Origin: an uncultured Bacteroidales bacterium
GTDB taxonomy: Bacteria; Bacteroidota; Bacteroidia; Bacteroidales; UBA932
DNA length: 35,194 bases
Direction: 5' to 3'
NCBI GenBank assembly: GCA_934717185.1
Contig: CAKUYQ010000028.1
Coordinates: 1 to 35,194, forward strand
The notes under the pieces are model-generated. The model did no database searches and had not been told where the DNA came from. It saw only the letters and a list, made by a program, of their open reading frames with translations. Of this stretch, positions 16,802 to 24,291 are shown one piece after another (position 1 is the stretch's first letter; each line of letters begins with the position of its first letter). A program made the position numbers and the translations under genes.

Positions 16802-16888
16802 AACAAAAATGTCAAATTATTGTTATAACCTCCGAATTTACAGTTATTCTGCACTACAAATATATTTTTTATTGAAAACTATTTTTTA

Positions 16889-16896
16889 TATTTTTG
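16889..16896 (+). promoter_or_regulatory. -7 promoter box for the OmpA-family gene
   Basis: TATTTTTG followed by GC, about 73 nt before the ATG at 16970. No convincing -33 box at the right spacing. Confidence 0.5.
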
Positions 16897-16969
16897 CAGG
16901 CGGAAAAATTAGTAACCAATTAAAACAGATTATTTTTACTTAATTATAAATTTTAAACAATACTTAGTT

Positions 16970-18100
16970 ATGAAGACGAAATGTAGTTTATTTGTAGTAC
17001 TTCTTCTTTTATGTACTAGTACCTTGTTTGCACAGTCAGAAACCAAAGCAGATAATGTGGAGTTTAATCCTCATTGGTATCTACAGTTACAGGGCGGTGT
17101 GGCGCACACTGTGGGTGAAGCAAAATTCAAAGATCTTATATCACCTGCTGCAGCAATTTACGCAGGTTATCATTTTACCCCTGTTTGGGGCGTTCGTGCC
17201 GGTTTAAGTGGATGGCAGGCAAAAGGTGCATGGGTTAGTGATAATAAAAACAGATTAGATTATAAATACAATTATTTGCAGTTGAACGCAGATGCAACAT
17301 TTAATCTAATTAACTGTGTAGCAGGATATAATCCAGATAGATGGTTTGATATGTATCTTTTTGCCGGTTTGGGTGGCAATTATTCATTCAATAATGATGA
17401 AGCTGTAGATATTAATGACTCCGGCCATAAACTTACCAAGCTTTGGAGAGACAACAAGGTATTTTTTGCCGGCCGCGCAGGTGTAGGTTTGGATTTCCGT
17501 TTGGCTCAGGGTGTTATCTTTAATCTTGAGGGTAACGTAAACGCTCTTTCAGATAAGTTTAACTCAAAAAAGGGATCTAAATTAGATTATCAGTACAATA
17601 TGTTGGCAGGTTTCAAATTTGCGCTTGGCAAAACAAGCAAATCTAAACCTGTAGAGACTGTACAGAAATCTGAGTATGTTGCTCCTGCAGAGCCTGTTGC
17701 TCCAAAGGAGGAGGAGCCTGCACCAAAACCTGTTGTAGAGGAAGAGGTTGTTGAGCAGCCTGTAGCTGAGCCTGTTGTAGAGCCTGCAAAAGAGAATATC
17801 TTCTTTAAGCTTAATTCATCTGTAGTTCGCCAGAGCGAGGTTGCAAAAATAGAGGAGCTTGTTGCTTACATGAACAAATATGAGAATGCTAAGATTACCC
17901 TTACAGGTTATGCAGATGTTCAGACAGGTAATCCAAGATATAATATGGCTCTTTCTCAGCGTAGGGCAGACAGCGTAGCAAAGGCTTTGGTAGACAGAGG
18001 TATCTCTCGCGACAGAATCAATACAGTTGCCAAAGGTGATGTTGAGCAGCCATTTAGTATTCAGGCAGAGAACAGGGTTGTTATCTGTCTTTCAGAATAA
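16970..18100 (+). CDS. OmpA family outer-membrane protein
   Basis: The 376-aa protein has a signal peptide (about 1-22, ending LFAQ), an N-terminal eight-stranded beta-barrel-like domain (about 30-215, alternating aromatic strands), a Pro/Glu/Val-rich hinge (about 220-270) and a C-terminal OmpA domain (about 275-376). That domain has GYADVQTGNPRYN and SQRRADSVAKAL, the peptidoglycan-binding sequence. It ties the outer membrane to the cell wall and is usually very abundant in Bacteroidales. The gene is monocistronic, with its own promoter and a terminator 140 bp past the stop. Confidence 0.92.
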   Translation: MKTKCSLFVVLLLLCTSTLFAQSETKADNVEFNPHWYLQLQGGVAHTVGEAKFKDLISPAAAIYAGYHFTPVWGVRAGLSGWQAKGAWVSDNKNRLDYKYNYLQLNADATFNLINCVAGYNPDRWFDMYLFAGLGGNYSFNNDEAVDINDSGHKLTKLWRDNKVFFAGRAGVGLDFRLAQGVIFNLEGNVNALSDKFNSKKGSKLDYQYNMLAGFKFALGKTSKSKPVETVQKSEYVAPAEPVAPKEEEPAPKPVVEEEVVEQPVAEPVVEPAKENIFFKLNSSVVRQSEVAKIEELVAYMNKYENAKITLTGYADVQTGNPRYNMALSQRRADSVAKALVDRGISRDRINTVAKGDVEQPFSIQAENRVVICLSE

Positions 18101-18166
18101 TTTTATATTACAGAATGGCGTTTTACATCAAATGAAAATAACAATATAGAAGTTTATAGTAAAATA

Positions 18167-18193
18167 GCCAATGCTAAAGCCAACACCAAAGCC
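18167..18193. repeat. Dispersed hexamer repeat, copy C
   Basis: Four to five units (GCCAAT, GCTAAA, GCCAAC, ACCAAA, GCC) preceded by AAATA, as in the copy at 20156. It lies between the OmpA gene and its terminator. Confidence 0.6.
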
Positions 18194-18240
18194 TGATTAC
18201 GTAGAGGGTTGATTATTTACTAAACTTCTTGATAAGATAG

Positions 18241-18273
18241 AAAAGAGGATGTCCGAAAAGTCATCCTCTTTTT
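18241..18273 (+). terminator. Intrinsic terminator downstream of the OmpA-family gene
   Basis: AAAAGAGGATG (18241-18251) pairs with CATCCTCTTTT (18262-18272) around a 10-nt loop and runs into T residues, giving plus-strand termination. Confidence 0.8.
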
Positions 18274-18327
18274 GCGTTGTATATACCACTTTATATAATA
18301 TATGTGCAGTTGGTGCTAATATTTATT

Positions 18328-18335
18328 TACCTTTG
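18328..18335 (+). promoter_or_regulatory. -7 promoter box for the glucosaminidase gene
   Basis: TACCTTTG followed by CA, 26 nt before the ATG at 18362. A TTG at 18310-18312 is only 15 nt away, so the -33 box is uncertain. Confidence 0.5.
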
Positions 18336-18361
18336 CACATATACCAAACGCCTGATTTGTT

Positions 18362-19081
18362 ATGCATAGGAAAACTGTTTTATTAAAATATATCTATATC
18401 TCTTTTTTGCTTATACTTTTCTCAAACGTGGCATACTCGCAGAGGATTACAAGAGAGCAGTATATTGGCATGTACAAGGATATAGCTGTAAGGCAGATGA
18501 ATCTTTATGGCATCCCGGCAAGCATAATCATGGCTCAGGCCTGCTTGGAATCCAATAACGGTAATTCCGAATTGGCAAGAAATGCAAACAACCATTTTGG
18601 AATTAAGGGACACAATGGATGGAACGGGAGGGTATATCTCCACGATGATGAGACAAAAAACGAAAAGTTTAGAGCATATAAAACAGTAGAAGAGTCTTTT
18701 AAAGACCATTCTGAATTTCTAAAGAGCGGGAAGAGGTATGCTTTCTTGTTCTCATACGACAGAACGGATTATGTTTCTTGGGCACACGGACTCAAACAGG
18801 CCGGATATGCCACAAACCCCAAATATGCGCAGCTACTTATAAAGGTTATAGAGGATAATGGGCTGCACAGGCTGGATCTTGTAAGAGGGAAAGAGAGTAA
18901 AGAAGGTATGGAGGGTAAAGAGTGTATAGAGGGTAATGGTTCTGCAAATGTGTCAAAGGCTTTGACAAAGATTGAAAAACGCGAACAAAAAAGGCGTTTA
19001 AAGGAGCAGAAGAGGCAAGACAAACTTAAACGCAAGATGCAACGCAAATCTGTCAATAAGGGTAGAAACAGTATCTATTAA
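18362..19081 (+). CDS. Glucosaminidase-domain peptidoglycan hydrolase (FlgJ/AcmA-like)
   Basis: The 239-aa protein has a signal peptide (cleavage near YSQ, residue 27) and a glucosaminidase domain (about 28-170), with catalytic Glu63 in QACLESNNGNS and the typical NNHFGIKGHNGW. It should cut the glycan backbone of peptidoglycan. Residues 175-193 are a Gly/Glu/Lys-rich stretch whose DNA (18884-18940) resembles the GTAAAGAG/GTATAGAG strings of the intergenic repeat at 34141-34212. The C-terminal ~40 residues are very basic (KREQKRRLKEQKRQ), perhaps a wall-binding or disordered tail. It converges on mltG, another glycan-cutting enzyme, 27 bp away. Confidence 0.88.
   Translation: MHRKTVLLKYIYISFLLILFSNVAYSQRITREQYIGMYKDIAVRQMNLYGIPASIIMAQACLESNNGNSELARNANNHFGIKGHNGWNGRVYLHDDETKNEKFRAYKTVEESFKDHSEFLKSGKRYAFLFSYDRTDYVSWAHGLKQAGYATNPKYAQLLIKVIEDNGLHRLDLVRGKESKEGMEGKECIEGNGSANVSKALTKIEKREQKRRLKEQKRQDKLKRKMQRKSVNKGRNSIY
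18884..18940 (+). repeat. Dispersed-repeat-like sequence inside the glucosaminidase gene
   Basis: Imperfect 12-15-bp units such as GGAAAGAGAGTAAAG, GGAGGGTAAAGAG and TATAGAGGGTA resemble the purine-rich part of the repeat at 34141-34212. They stay in frame and add about 19 residues between the enzyme domain and the basic tail. Confidence 0.5.
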
Positions 19082-19108
19082 CTTAACCCATTAACAGACA
19101 CACTGTAT

Positions 19109-20113
19109 TTATCTTGCTCTCCTTGATATTGCTGCTTGATATGCCCTTGCGTTCCTGCCATGTTCGGCCCCTGTTTTTGCAAACAGATGTGTTCCGTCTA
19201 ATTTGTCGCTCGCACAGAAAAACATATAGTTATGCTGTTCATAATTGAGGACAGCATCTATGGAGGCTATTGATGGAATGGTAATAGGACCGGGTGGCAG
19301 TCCCTCGTTTTTGTATGTATTGTATGGCGAATCTACCTCTAAGTGTACATATAGAATACGTCTTAATGTAAAATCGTTAAGAGCATATTTTATGGTAGGG
19401 CATGCTTCAAGTTTAAGCCCTTTCTTTAGTCTGTTAATATAGACCCCTGCAATTCTTGGCATCTCAGGCTTGTAATTGGTCTCTTCGCATATAATTGATG
19501 CTAAAATAGATACCTCAACTTGTGACAATCCAATTGCTTTAGCCTTGCTTAACCTCTTCTCATTCCAGAATTTATCATATTCGCTCTTCATCCTTTGTAA
19601 GAACTCATTAGGTGTAATATCCCAATATACTTCGTATGTGTTTGGTATTATCATACAAGGGAATGTCTCCTTTGTAAAGCCGTATGCGGCGGGTTTGTCG
19701 GGAAGCAGAAACTCTTTTACAAATGCCGCGGAATCATATCCCAACCTGCTTCCGAGTTTGCCTGCTAATCTCTCCATTCCGCGAATATTTCCTGCAAGTA
19801 CAAGGTTTACGGGTTGCTGCCATCCGTGAGAGAGCATGTTGCCAAGGTAGTTGCTCTTGGTTCCTGCGGGAATCTTGTATCTGCCTGATTTGAAGTTGTT
19901 CTGTAGCTCTATCCCTTTGGCGTATTTGAGAAATGGTTCGGGATTGTCCAATGCTTTTCTAAGGCTGTCCTCCACCTGGGAATATGTAGCGCCCGGCCTT
20001 ATGTACAATACGGCATCGTTGTGCGATACAACCTTATATTTATTGCATCCTGTAAAAAGTGCTGCAACAATCATGGTACAGGCAAATCTGTATATTACTT
20101 TAAATCTTCTCAT
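19109..20113 (-). CDS. mltG: Endolytic murein transglycosylase MltG
   Basis: The 334-aa protein belongs to the MltG (YceG) family, which cuts nascent glycan strands and sets their length. The N-terminus ends in a lipobox (ALFTGC, Cys23), suggesting a lipoprotein rather than the single-helix anchor of E. coli. A LysM-like region (about 35-95) precedes the catalytic domain, with ASIICEETNY (205-214, Glu211 likely catalytic) and RIAGVYINRLKKGLKL (220-235). The family's DPT motif reads CPT here (238-240), a possible change of a conserved Asp. It converges on the glucosaminidase gene. A composite repeat lies just upstream of the start and no promoter box is evident. Confidence 0.9.
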   Translation of the reverse strand: MRRFKVIYRFACTMIVAALFTGCNKYKVVSHNDAVLYIRPGATYSQVEDSLRKALDNPEPFLKYAKGIELQNNFKSGRYKIPAGTKSNYLGNMLSHGWQQPVNLVLAGNIRGMERLAGKLGSRLGYDSAAFVKEFLLPDKPAAYGFTKETFPCMIIPNTYEVYWDITPNEFLQRMKSEYDKFWNEKRLSKAKAIGLSQVEVSILASIICEETNYKPEMPRIAGVYINRLKKGLKLEACPTIKYALNDFTLRRILYVHLEVDSPYNTYKNEGLPPGPITIPSIASIDAVLNYEQHNYMFFCASDKLDGTHLFAKTGAEHGRNARAYQAAISRRAR

Positions 20114-20129
20114 ATTATTAATATTTCAC

Positions 20130-20176
20130 TTTCTATACTCTCTTTACCATAAATAGCCAAAGCCAACGCTAAAGCT
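20130..20176. repeat. Dispersed composite repeat, copy D
   Basis: TTTCTATACTCTCTTTACC is followed by ATAAATA and three to four hexamers (GCCAAA, GCCAAC, GCTAAA, GCT). It lies immediately left of the 184-bp inverted-repeat element. Confidence 0.75.
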
Positions 20177-20190
20177 CTTTTAACTCATAT

Positions 20191-20374
20191 TTAGAAACAG
20201 TTTCTCTCTCCGTGCCAATCAACTGCTAATGCCTTCAATCAGCTTGAAACGGCTAAGTCGTCCCTTTTAGTATGCTTTGCATCCTAACGGTCCTCCAACA
20301 GACGCCGTTTCCTATAAGCTGCTTTTGGCAACCGCTTTTCCGTTGATTGACAGGTCGTTCACAACTGTTTCTAA
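20191..20374. mobile_element. 184-bp element with terminal inverted repeats (MITE-like or structured RNA)
   Basis: The ends are TTAGAAACAGTT (20191-20202) and its exact reverse complement (20363-20374). A second exact pair, CAATCAAC (20216-20223) and GTTGATTG (20342-20349), lies 25 nt in from each end. An inner pair, GAAACGGC (20246-20253) and GCCGTTTC (20304-20311), and small hairpins such as ATGC-TTT-GCAT occupy the centre. There is no ORF. The nested symmetry fits a non-autonomous mobile element or a folded non-coding RNA. Copies of the composite repeat flank it directly on both sides (20130-20176 and 20375-20423). Confidence 0.6.
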
Positions 20375-20423
20375 TTACTCTCTCTACTCTAAATCAGCCA
20401 AAGCCAAAGCCAACGCTAAAGCC
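20375..20423. repeat. Dispersed composite repeat, copy E
   Basis: TTACTCTCTCTACTCTAAATCA is followed by about five hexamers (GCCAAA twice, GCCAAC, GCTAAA, GCC). It supplies the stop codon (CTA at 20416-20418) and the last codons of the neighbouring SDR gene. Confidence 0.75.
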
Positions 20424-21321
20424 CCTTTAAGCATACCTTATCTTTTCCCTTAAAAATTATAAGTGTATCGGCAGAGACGGCACTGTTCCTGCAAACAGCC
20501 TGCTGCTCCTCTACGGATTCTGTTGCAGCCCTGTACAGAGGTATTGAACCTTTCTCCGGCGACTTTATAAACGGACGGAAAAAGATGTCGGCAAGCGGGT
20601 CGTACCATCTGTGCTGGGTTATTATCCCTGTGTTCACCACTCCCGGGTCTGCCCCCAATGCCATTACATTTCTGCTTCCCGATAAATATTCTTTAAAGAG
20701 GTAACTTGTGTAGAAGGCTAAAAGCCTCTTTGTTATGCTGTAGTTTATAAGGCTTACAAATCCATCCTCCCGGTTTAGTCCCATTGCATCTGTCATCTCC
20801 TTAAAACTAGTGAGTAGTTGCAAGGTATCCCTGCTATTTAAAAAATTATCAGTAAGTGTTTTAAAATCAAATGACCTTATCCTTCTCTTTGCTTTTCTCT
20901 CATCAATGGTGCAGGATAATGTATTTACCACACGGCCGCCGGACGGTGCGAAGTATGGCTTCAGGCTCTCTGTAATGATAACAGGAGCCAAGCAGTTGAC
21001 AAAAAGAGAACTCTCTATGCCGTTGTCGTTTAACTTAAAGAATGGGGCTATTATGCCTGCGTTGTTAAAAAGAACATCTATTGTTCTTCCGCTTAGTGTA
21101 TTTATAATGCTCTCTACAAAATAGCTTACCGTATTATAATTGTCTAAACTCCCTGTTATATATTCAACCCCTTCAACTCTGTTTTGGGTACCGTTTTTGC
21201 TGTTTCGGCATAATGCCAAGACATTGTAGCCATCTTTTATGAGGCTTTTGCATAATTGGGTACCAATTCCGCCTGTTGCGCCGGTAATTACTGCAATCTT
21301 TCTATTTGTATCTGTAATCAT
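20416..21321 (-). CDS. Short-chain dehydrogenase/reductase (SDR), last gene of the reductase cluster
   Basis: The 301-aa protein is an SDR oxidoreductase with the cofactor loop TGATGGIG (13-20), the NNAG strand (86-89), a Ser in TLSCT (about 136) and the catalytic Y194-x3-K198. It resembles retinol-dehydrogenase/WW-domain-type SDRs with an extra segment (about 140-190) before the active site. NAD(P)-dependent oxidation or reduction of a hydroxyl/keto group is expected. It lies 107 bp downstream of a second SDR on the same strand. A hydroxysteroid dehydrogenase role is inferred from the neighbours only. The last codons and stop lie in a hexamer repeat, so the native C-terminus may have been altered. 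Confidence 0.85.
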   Translation of the reverse strand: MITDTNRKIAVITGATGGIGTQLCKSLIKDGYNVLALCRNSKNGTQNRVEGVEYITGSLDNYNTVSYFVESIINTLSGRTIDVLFNNAGIIAPFFKLNDNGIESSLFVNCLAPVIITESLKPYFAPSGGRVVNTLSCTIDERKAKRRIRSFDFKTLTDNFLNSRDTLQLLTSFKEMTDAMGLNREDGFVSLINYSITKRLLAFYTSYLFKEYLSGSRNVMALGADPGVVNTGIITQHRWYDPLADIFFRPFIKSPEKGSIPLYRAATESVEEQQAVCRNSAVSADTLIIFKGKDKVCLKGL

Positions 21322-21428
21322 TTGATAATGAAATACTGTAACTATTATGTTATCTAACGGCTATACATGTTAGATAATGTGTAACAATTATGTTATGTGC
21401 ACTTTTGGCAGTCATATATGTTTTTTTC

Positions 21429-22253
21429 TTAGAAATTGTTTTCAAGTCGCTTGATTCTTCTCCTAATAAGTAGTTTAAACCATGTTGGCAGGATAGAGAA
21501 GATAGGTTTGAACATCCTGTTGCCAAAGCCGGGGATTATGGTAATTTTTCCTCGTCTGTTTGCTTTGAGCACTCTCTTTACCAACCTTTGTGGTGGAATT
21601 ATAATTCCTAAAAATATTCCAAATTTCTGCAATCCAACCGGCAATTTGTATAATCCTGTGGCGACGGCTCCGGGACAGACTGCGCTTACCTTTACATTTC
21701 TCTCTTTCATCTCCAAAGCGAATGCCTTTGTAAAGACAAGCAGATAGCTTTTTGTGGCTGTGTAGAGGGCGATCCCGCAGTATGGTGTGTGTGCGCTTAT
21801 TGATGACATGTTAATAATCCTTCCGCCTCCATCTTTGCTCATCTGCTCTCCAAACAATCTGCAAAGTTTTGTTACCGTGCTTACATGAAGACCAATAAAC
21901 GTCTCAATCTTTTTTAAAGACATATCCAGCACATCTTTAAAGGTGAATATTCCTGCATTGTTAATTAGCAGATTTACATTAAAGCCGTTTTGAACGGTGT
22001 ATTCATATAGCTCTTCTGCCGCATTATCTTCTGCAAGATCCTTTACAAGGTACTCTATTCTTTGATTAGGGTAGCGTTTCTGCAGTCCTTCCGCAACATC
22101 GGCCATAGCTTTTTCATCTATGCTTATAAGAAGAACATTGTACCCTTTTTCCGCTAATTTTTCTGCGTAGCATAATCCCATACCGGAACTGGCTCCGGTT
22201 ACAAGTGCATTCTTAGGCTCTTTTCTCCAGTAATCTTTGAACTCCTGCTTCAT
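21429..22253 (-). CDS. Short-chain dehydrogenase/reductase (SDR), candidate hydroxysteroid dehydrogenase
   Basis: The 274-aa protein is a classical SDR with TGASSGMG (19-26), NNAGIFTF, a Ser in NMSSISAH and YTATK as the Y-x3-K catalytic pair. The C-terminus is hydrophobic and then basic (WFKLLIRRRIKRL), suggesting membrane association, which would suit a sterol-like substrate. I start at 22253 (MKQEFKDYWRK), 14 bp after the OYE gene; the longer frame to 22403 would overlap that gene by 136 bp. It likely shares an operon with the OYE and 5-alpha-reductase-like genes, where a 3-keto/3-hydroxy reaction is the expected partner step. That substrate is inferred. Confidence 0.88.
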   Translation of the reverse strand: MKQEFKDYWRKEPKNALVTGASSGMGLCYAEKLAEKGYNVLLISIDEKAMADVAEGLQKRYPNQRIEYLVKDLAEDNAAEELYEYTVQNGFNVNLLINNAGIFTFKDVLDMSLKKIETFIGLHVSTVTKLCRLFGEQMSKDGGGRIINMSSISAHTPYCGIALYTATKSYLLVFTKAFALEMKERNVKVSAVCPGAVATGLYKLPVGLQKFGIFLGIIIPPQRLVKRVLKANRRGKITIIPGFGNRMFKPIFSILPTWFKLLIRRRIKRLENNF

Positions 22254-22267
22254 CTCTCGCCCTGCTC

Positions 22268-23491
22268 TTAAAGTTTTTCCAATCTCTCTATCTCTCTCTC
22301 CAATGATTTTGGCAGAGATTCCATGTGTTGGTGGCATTTCATCTCTAAAGTGTACATTCTGCCAATGCAGTAGTTTGAGTGGTGACAGTTGCATCTGCTG
22401 CATTTTTCCTCTTTCATGTCATTCACGAAAGAGGGGTTGTTTATAAGTGCACGGCCCATCTGAACAAATTGGAAACCGTCGTTGAGAACCTCCTCTATCT
22501 TCTCTCTTGCAACCAATCCGCCAACATAGATAAGATTGGCTTGTGGCATTGCCTCCCTAAACTTTAATGCGTCGGGAAGAAAATAGGCCTCCTCAAATGG
22601 AACAGAGGGTATCATCATTTTGCCAAACATCTTTACCCCATATTTTAACCACCAGCAGTTCATATAATATGTAAGTGTCTTTATGGGCATATATCCGCGC
22701 ATTACGTACATTGGAGCCTTGCTTACAAATCCGCCGCTAAGCACCAAGGCATGAGTTCCACATTTTATAAGCTCCTTTGCAATTTCAATACCCTCCTCTA
22801 TACCGTTGCCGCTTTTAAAGCCGTCTCTCATATTGGTCTTTGCTACTACAGCCATATCGCTGCCTGCAGCCTCCATAACCTCATTCATGCAGATACGCAT
22901 AAAGTTCATTCTGTGGTTAAGGTCTCCACCCCAGTTATCGCGCCTTTTGTTGGTGTAGGGAGAGAGAAACTGGCTTATAAGGTAGCCGTGTCCGGCATGC
23001 ACCTCAACGCAGTTGAATCCGGCCTCTCTTGCTAATCTTACGCCGTTTCCGTATGCTTTGGCCATCTCAATTATCTCTTTTTCAGACAGTTTCCTGTAGA
23101 GGGTGGGGGAGTAGAGGTTAAAACCGCTTGATGCAGATACCGGGGTGCATTTTGTTATTGCCCTATGGCTCATGTTACCGCAGTGTCCAAGCTGTATTGA
23201 AGCAGCCGCCCCCTCTTTGTGTATGGCATCTGTAAGTTTTCTCAAATCCGGAACAATCTCCTTTCTGAGCCATAGCTGGTCTTTGAAGGAGAGACCGCTC
23301 TGTGTTACAGAGGCGTATGCAACTGTAGTCATTCCAACACCTCCTCTTGCAACCGATGTGTGGTAATCATACAGCATCTGAGACGGTGAATTGTTTGTTG
23401 CCATATTCTCGAATGCTGCAGAACGTATTGTCCTGTTGCGCAGTGTAATCGGGCCTATTTTCCCCGGTGTGAATAGTATGGATTCTTTCAT
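22268..23491 (-). CDS. NADH:flavin oxidoreductase, Old Yellow Enzyme family (5-beta-reductase candidate)
   Basis: The 407-aa FMN ene-reductase has the OYE TIM barrel: FTPGKIGPITLRNR at the start, QLGHCG, and VEVHAGHGYLISQFLSP with NKRRDNWGG (about 165-192). FMN-phosphate contacts follow in IYVGGLV and MGRALINNP. Five cysteines near the end (364, 367, 369, 375, 386) recall the 4Fe-4S cluster of BaiCD and 2,4-dienoyl-CoA reductase, but the spacing differs and the C-terminal FAD/NAD domain of those ~650-aa enzymes is absent. It lies 18 bp after a 5-alpha-reductase-like gene and 14 bp before an SDR. Reduction of the delta-4 bond of a 3-oxo steroid is a reasonable inference; a general enone reductase is the alternative. 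Confidence 0.88.
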   Translation of the reverse strand: MKESILFTPGKIGPITLRNRTIRSAAFENMATNNSPSQMLYDYHTSVARGGVGMTTVAYASVTQSGLSFKDQLWLRKEIVPDLRKLTDAIHKEGAAASIQLGHCGNMSHRAITKCTPVSASSGFNLYSPTLYRKLSEKEIIEMAKAYGNGVRLAREAGFNCVEVHAGHGYLISQFLSPYTNKRRDNWGGDLNHRMNFMRICMNEVMEAAGSDMAVVAKTNMRDGFKSGNGIEEGIEIAKELIKCGTHALVLSGGFVSKAPMYVMRGYMPIKTLTYYMNCWWLKYGVKMFGKMMIPSVPFEEAYFLPDALKFREAMPQANLIYVGGLVAREKIEEVLNDGFQFVQMGRALINNPSFVNDMKEEKCSRCNCHHSNYCIGRMYTLEMKCHQHMESLPKSLEREIERLEKL

Positions 23492-23509
23492 TATTTGTCG
23501 GGATTAAAA

Positions 23510-24274
23510 TTAATATATAAAGGGGAATACCCTCTTTAGTCTCTTCTCTTTAACCTGCGAGCCGAACTCCTCTATGTATCTTTTGTATATAGATGCGGCG
23601 CGGGGTACAAGGTTGGCAAAGGTCCACCAGGCAAATATCACTCCGCTCAAACTCCATGTGAGTATTGCAAAGCCTGTCCACTCTACAATCTCTCCAAAGT
23701 AGTTTGCAGATGTAACATATTTATACATACCCTTTTGAGGAAGGTAATGGTTGGTGTCGCCGGGCTTTCGGAGATGCCTTATCACGCTGTCGGAATTTAT
23801 ATTTATAATCATCCCAGCAAAAAAGATAATTGTTCCTATTATAAATTGAGGTGTTGTAAGCCACTCTGTTGTATAGGTACCTGCAGGTGCAAGGTAAAAC
23901 AGCCATCCTCCCTGCATTAAAGCATTAATTGTATTGAAAATGATGCCCATTGCAATTATAGACAGCGGCATTGTGCTTTTACCTTTCAGAAGGAACGGAA
24001 AGATAAATGATCGCTGGAAATAGTGCAGTTCAAAAAAAAGGAAGAAGAGAGTTGTTACTGTGTTACCTTTATTGGGGCTTAACAGCCATAGTATTAACAT
24101 AAACAGAAATACCGGGCTCTCCATTATTACCCATCCTACCTTGTTATTTACGGCGGGCCCCCATTTTTTTGTTGCGAATTTGCCGTATCCGGCTGTTACA
24201 AAGTAGAGCGATATAAAGACTATCAGCCCCAGTACAGCCATGGAGATTATAAGTGTATTAAAAATATTTACCAT
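23510..24274 (-). CDS. Steroid 5-alpha-reductase family membrane protein
   Basis: The 254-aa protein has about six membrane segments and the conserved pieces of the 3-oxo-5-alpha-steroid 4-dehydrogenase family (PF02544). These are an ESP (52-54), ELHYFQRSFIFPFL (82-95, the HYxxR motif), NxDSVIRHLRKPG (160-172) and the strongest match, ANYFGEIVEW (190-199). The length equals that of eukaryotic SRD5A enzymes (about 254-260 aa). It would use NADPH to reduce the delta-4 bond of a 3-oxo steroid in the inner membrane. It begins 17 bp after the HD phosphodiesterase gene and is followed by the OYE gene, so it may be co-transcribed with both. Steroid or bile-acid substrate is inferred from family and context. 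Confidence 0.88.
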   Translation of the reverse strand: MVNIFNTLIISMAVLGLIVFISLYFVTAGYGKFATKKWGPAVNNKVGWVIMESPVFLFMLILWLLSPNKGNTVTTLFFLFFELHYFQRSFIFPFLLKGKSTMPLSIIAMGIIFNTINALMQGGWLFYLAPAGTYTTEWLTTPQFIIGTIIFFAGMIININSDSVIRHLRKPGDTNHYLPQKGMYKYVTSANYFGEIVEWTGFAILTWSLSGVIFAWWTFANLVPRAASIYKRYIEEFGSQVKEKRLKRVFPFIY

Positions 24275-24291
24275 TTTGTCTTGACAAATTG

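Noticed and set aside
20191..20374. Inverted-repeat element as an intrinsic terminator
   Set aside because: The arms are 160 nt apart with several nested pairs and no U-run, and the neighbouring genes run the same way, so a simple terminator does not fit.
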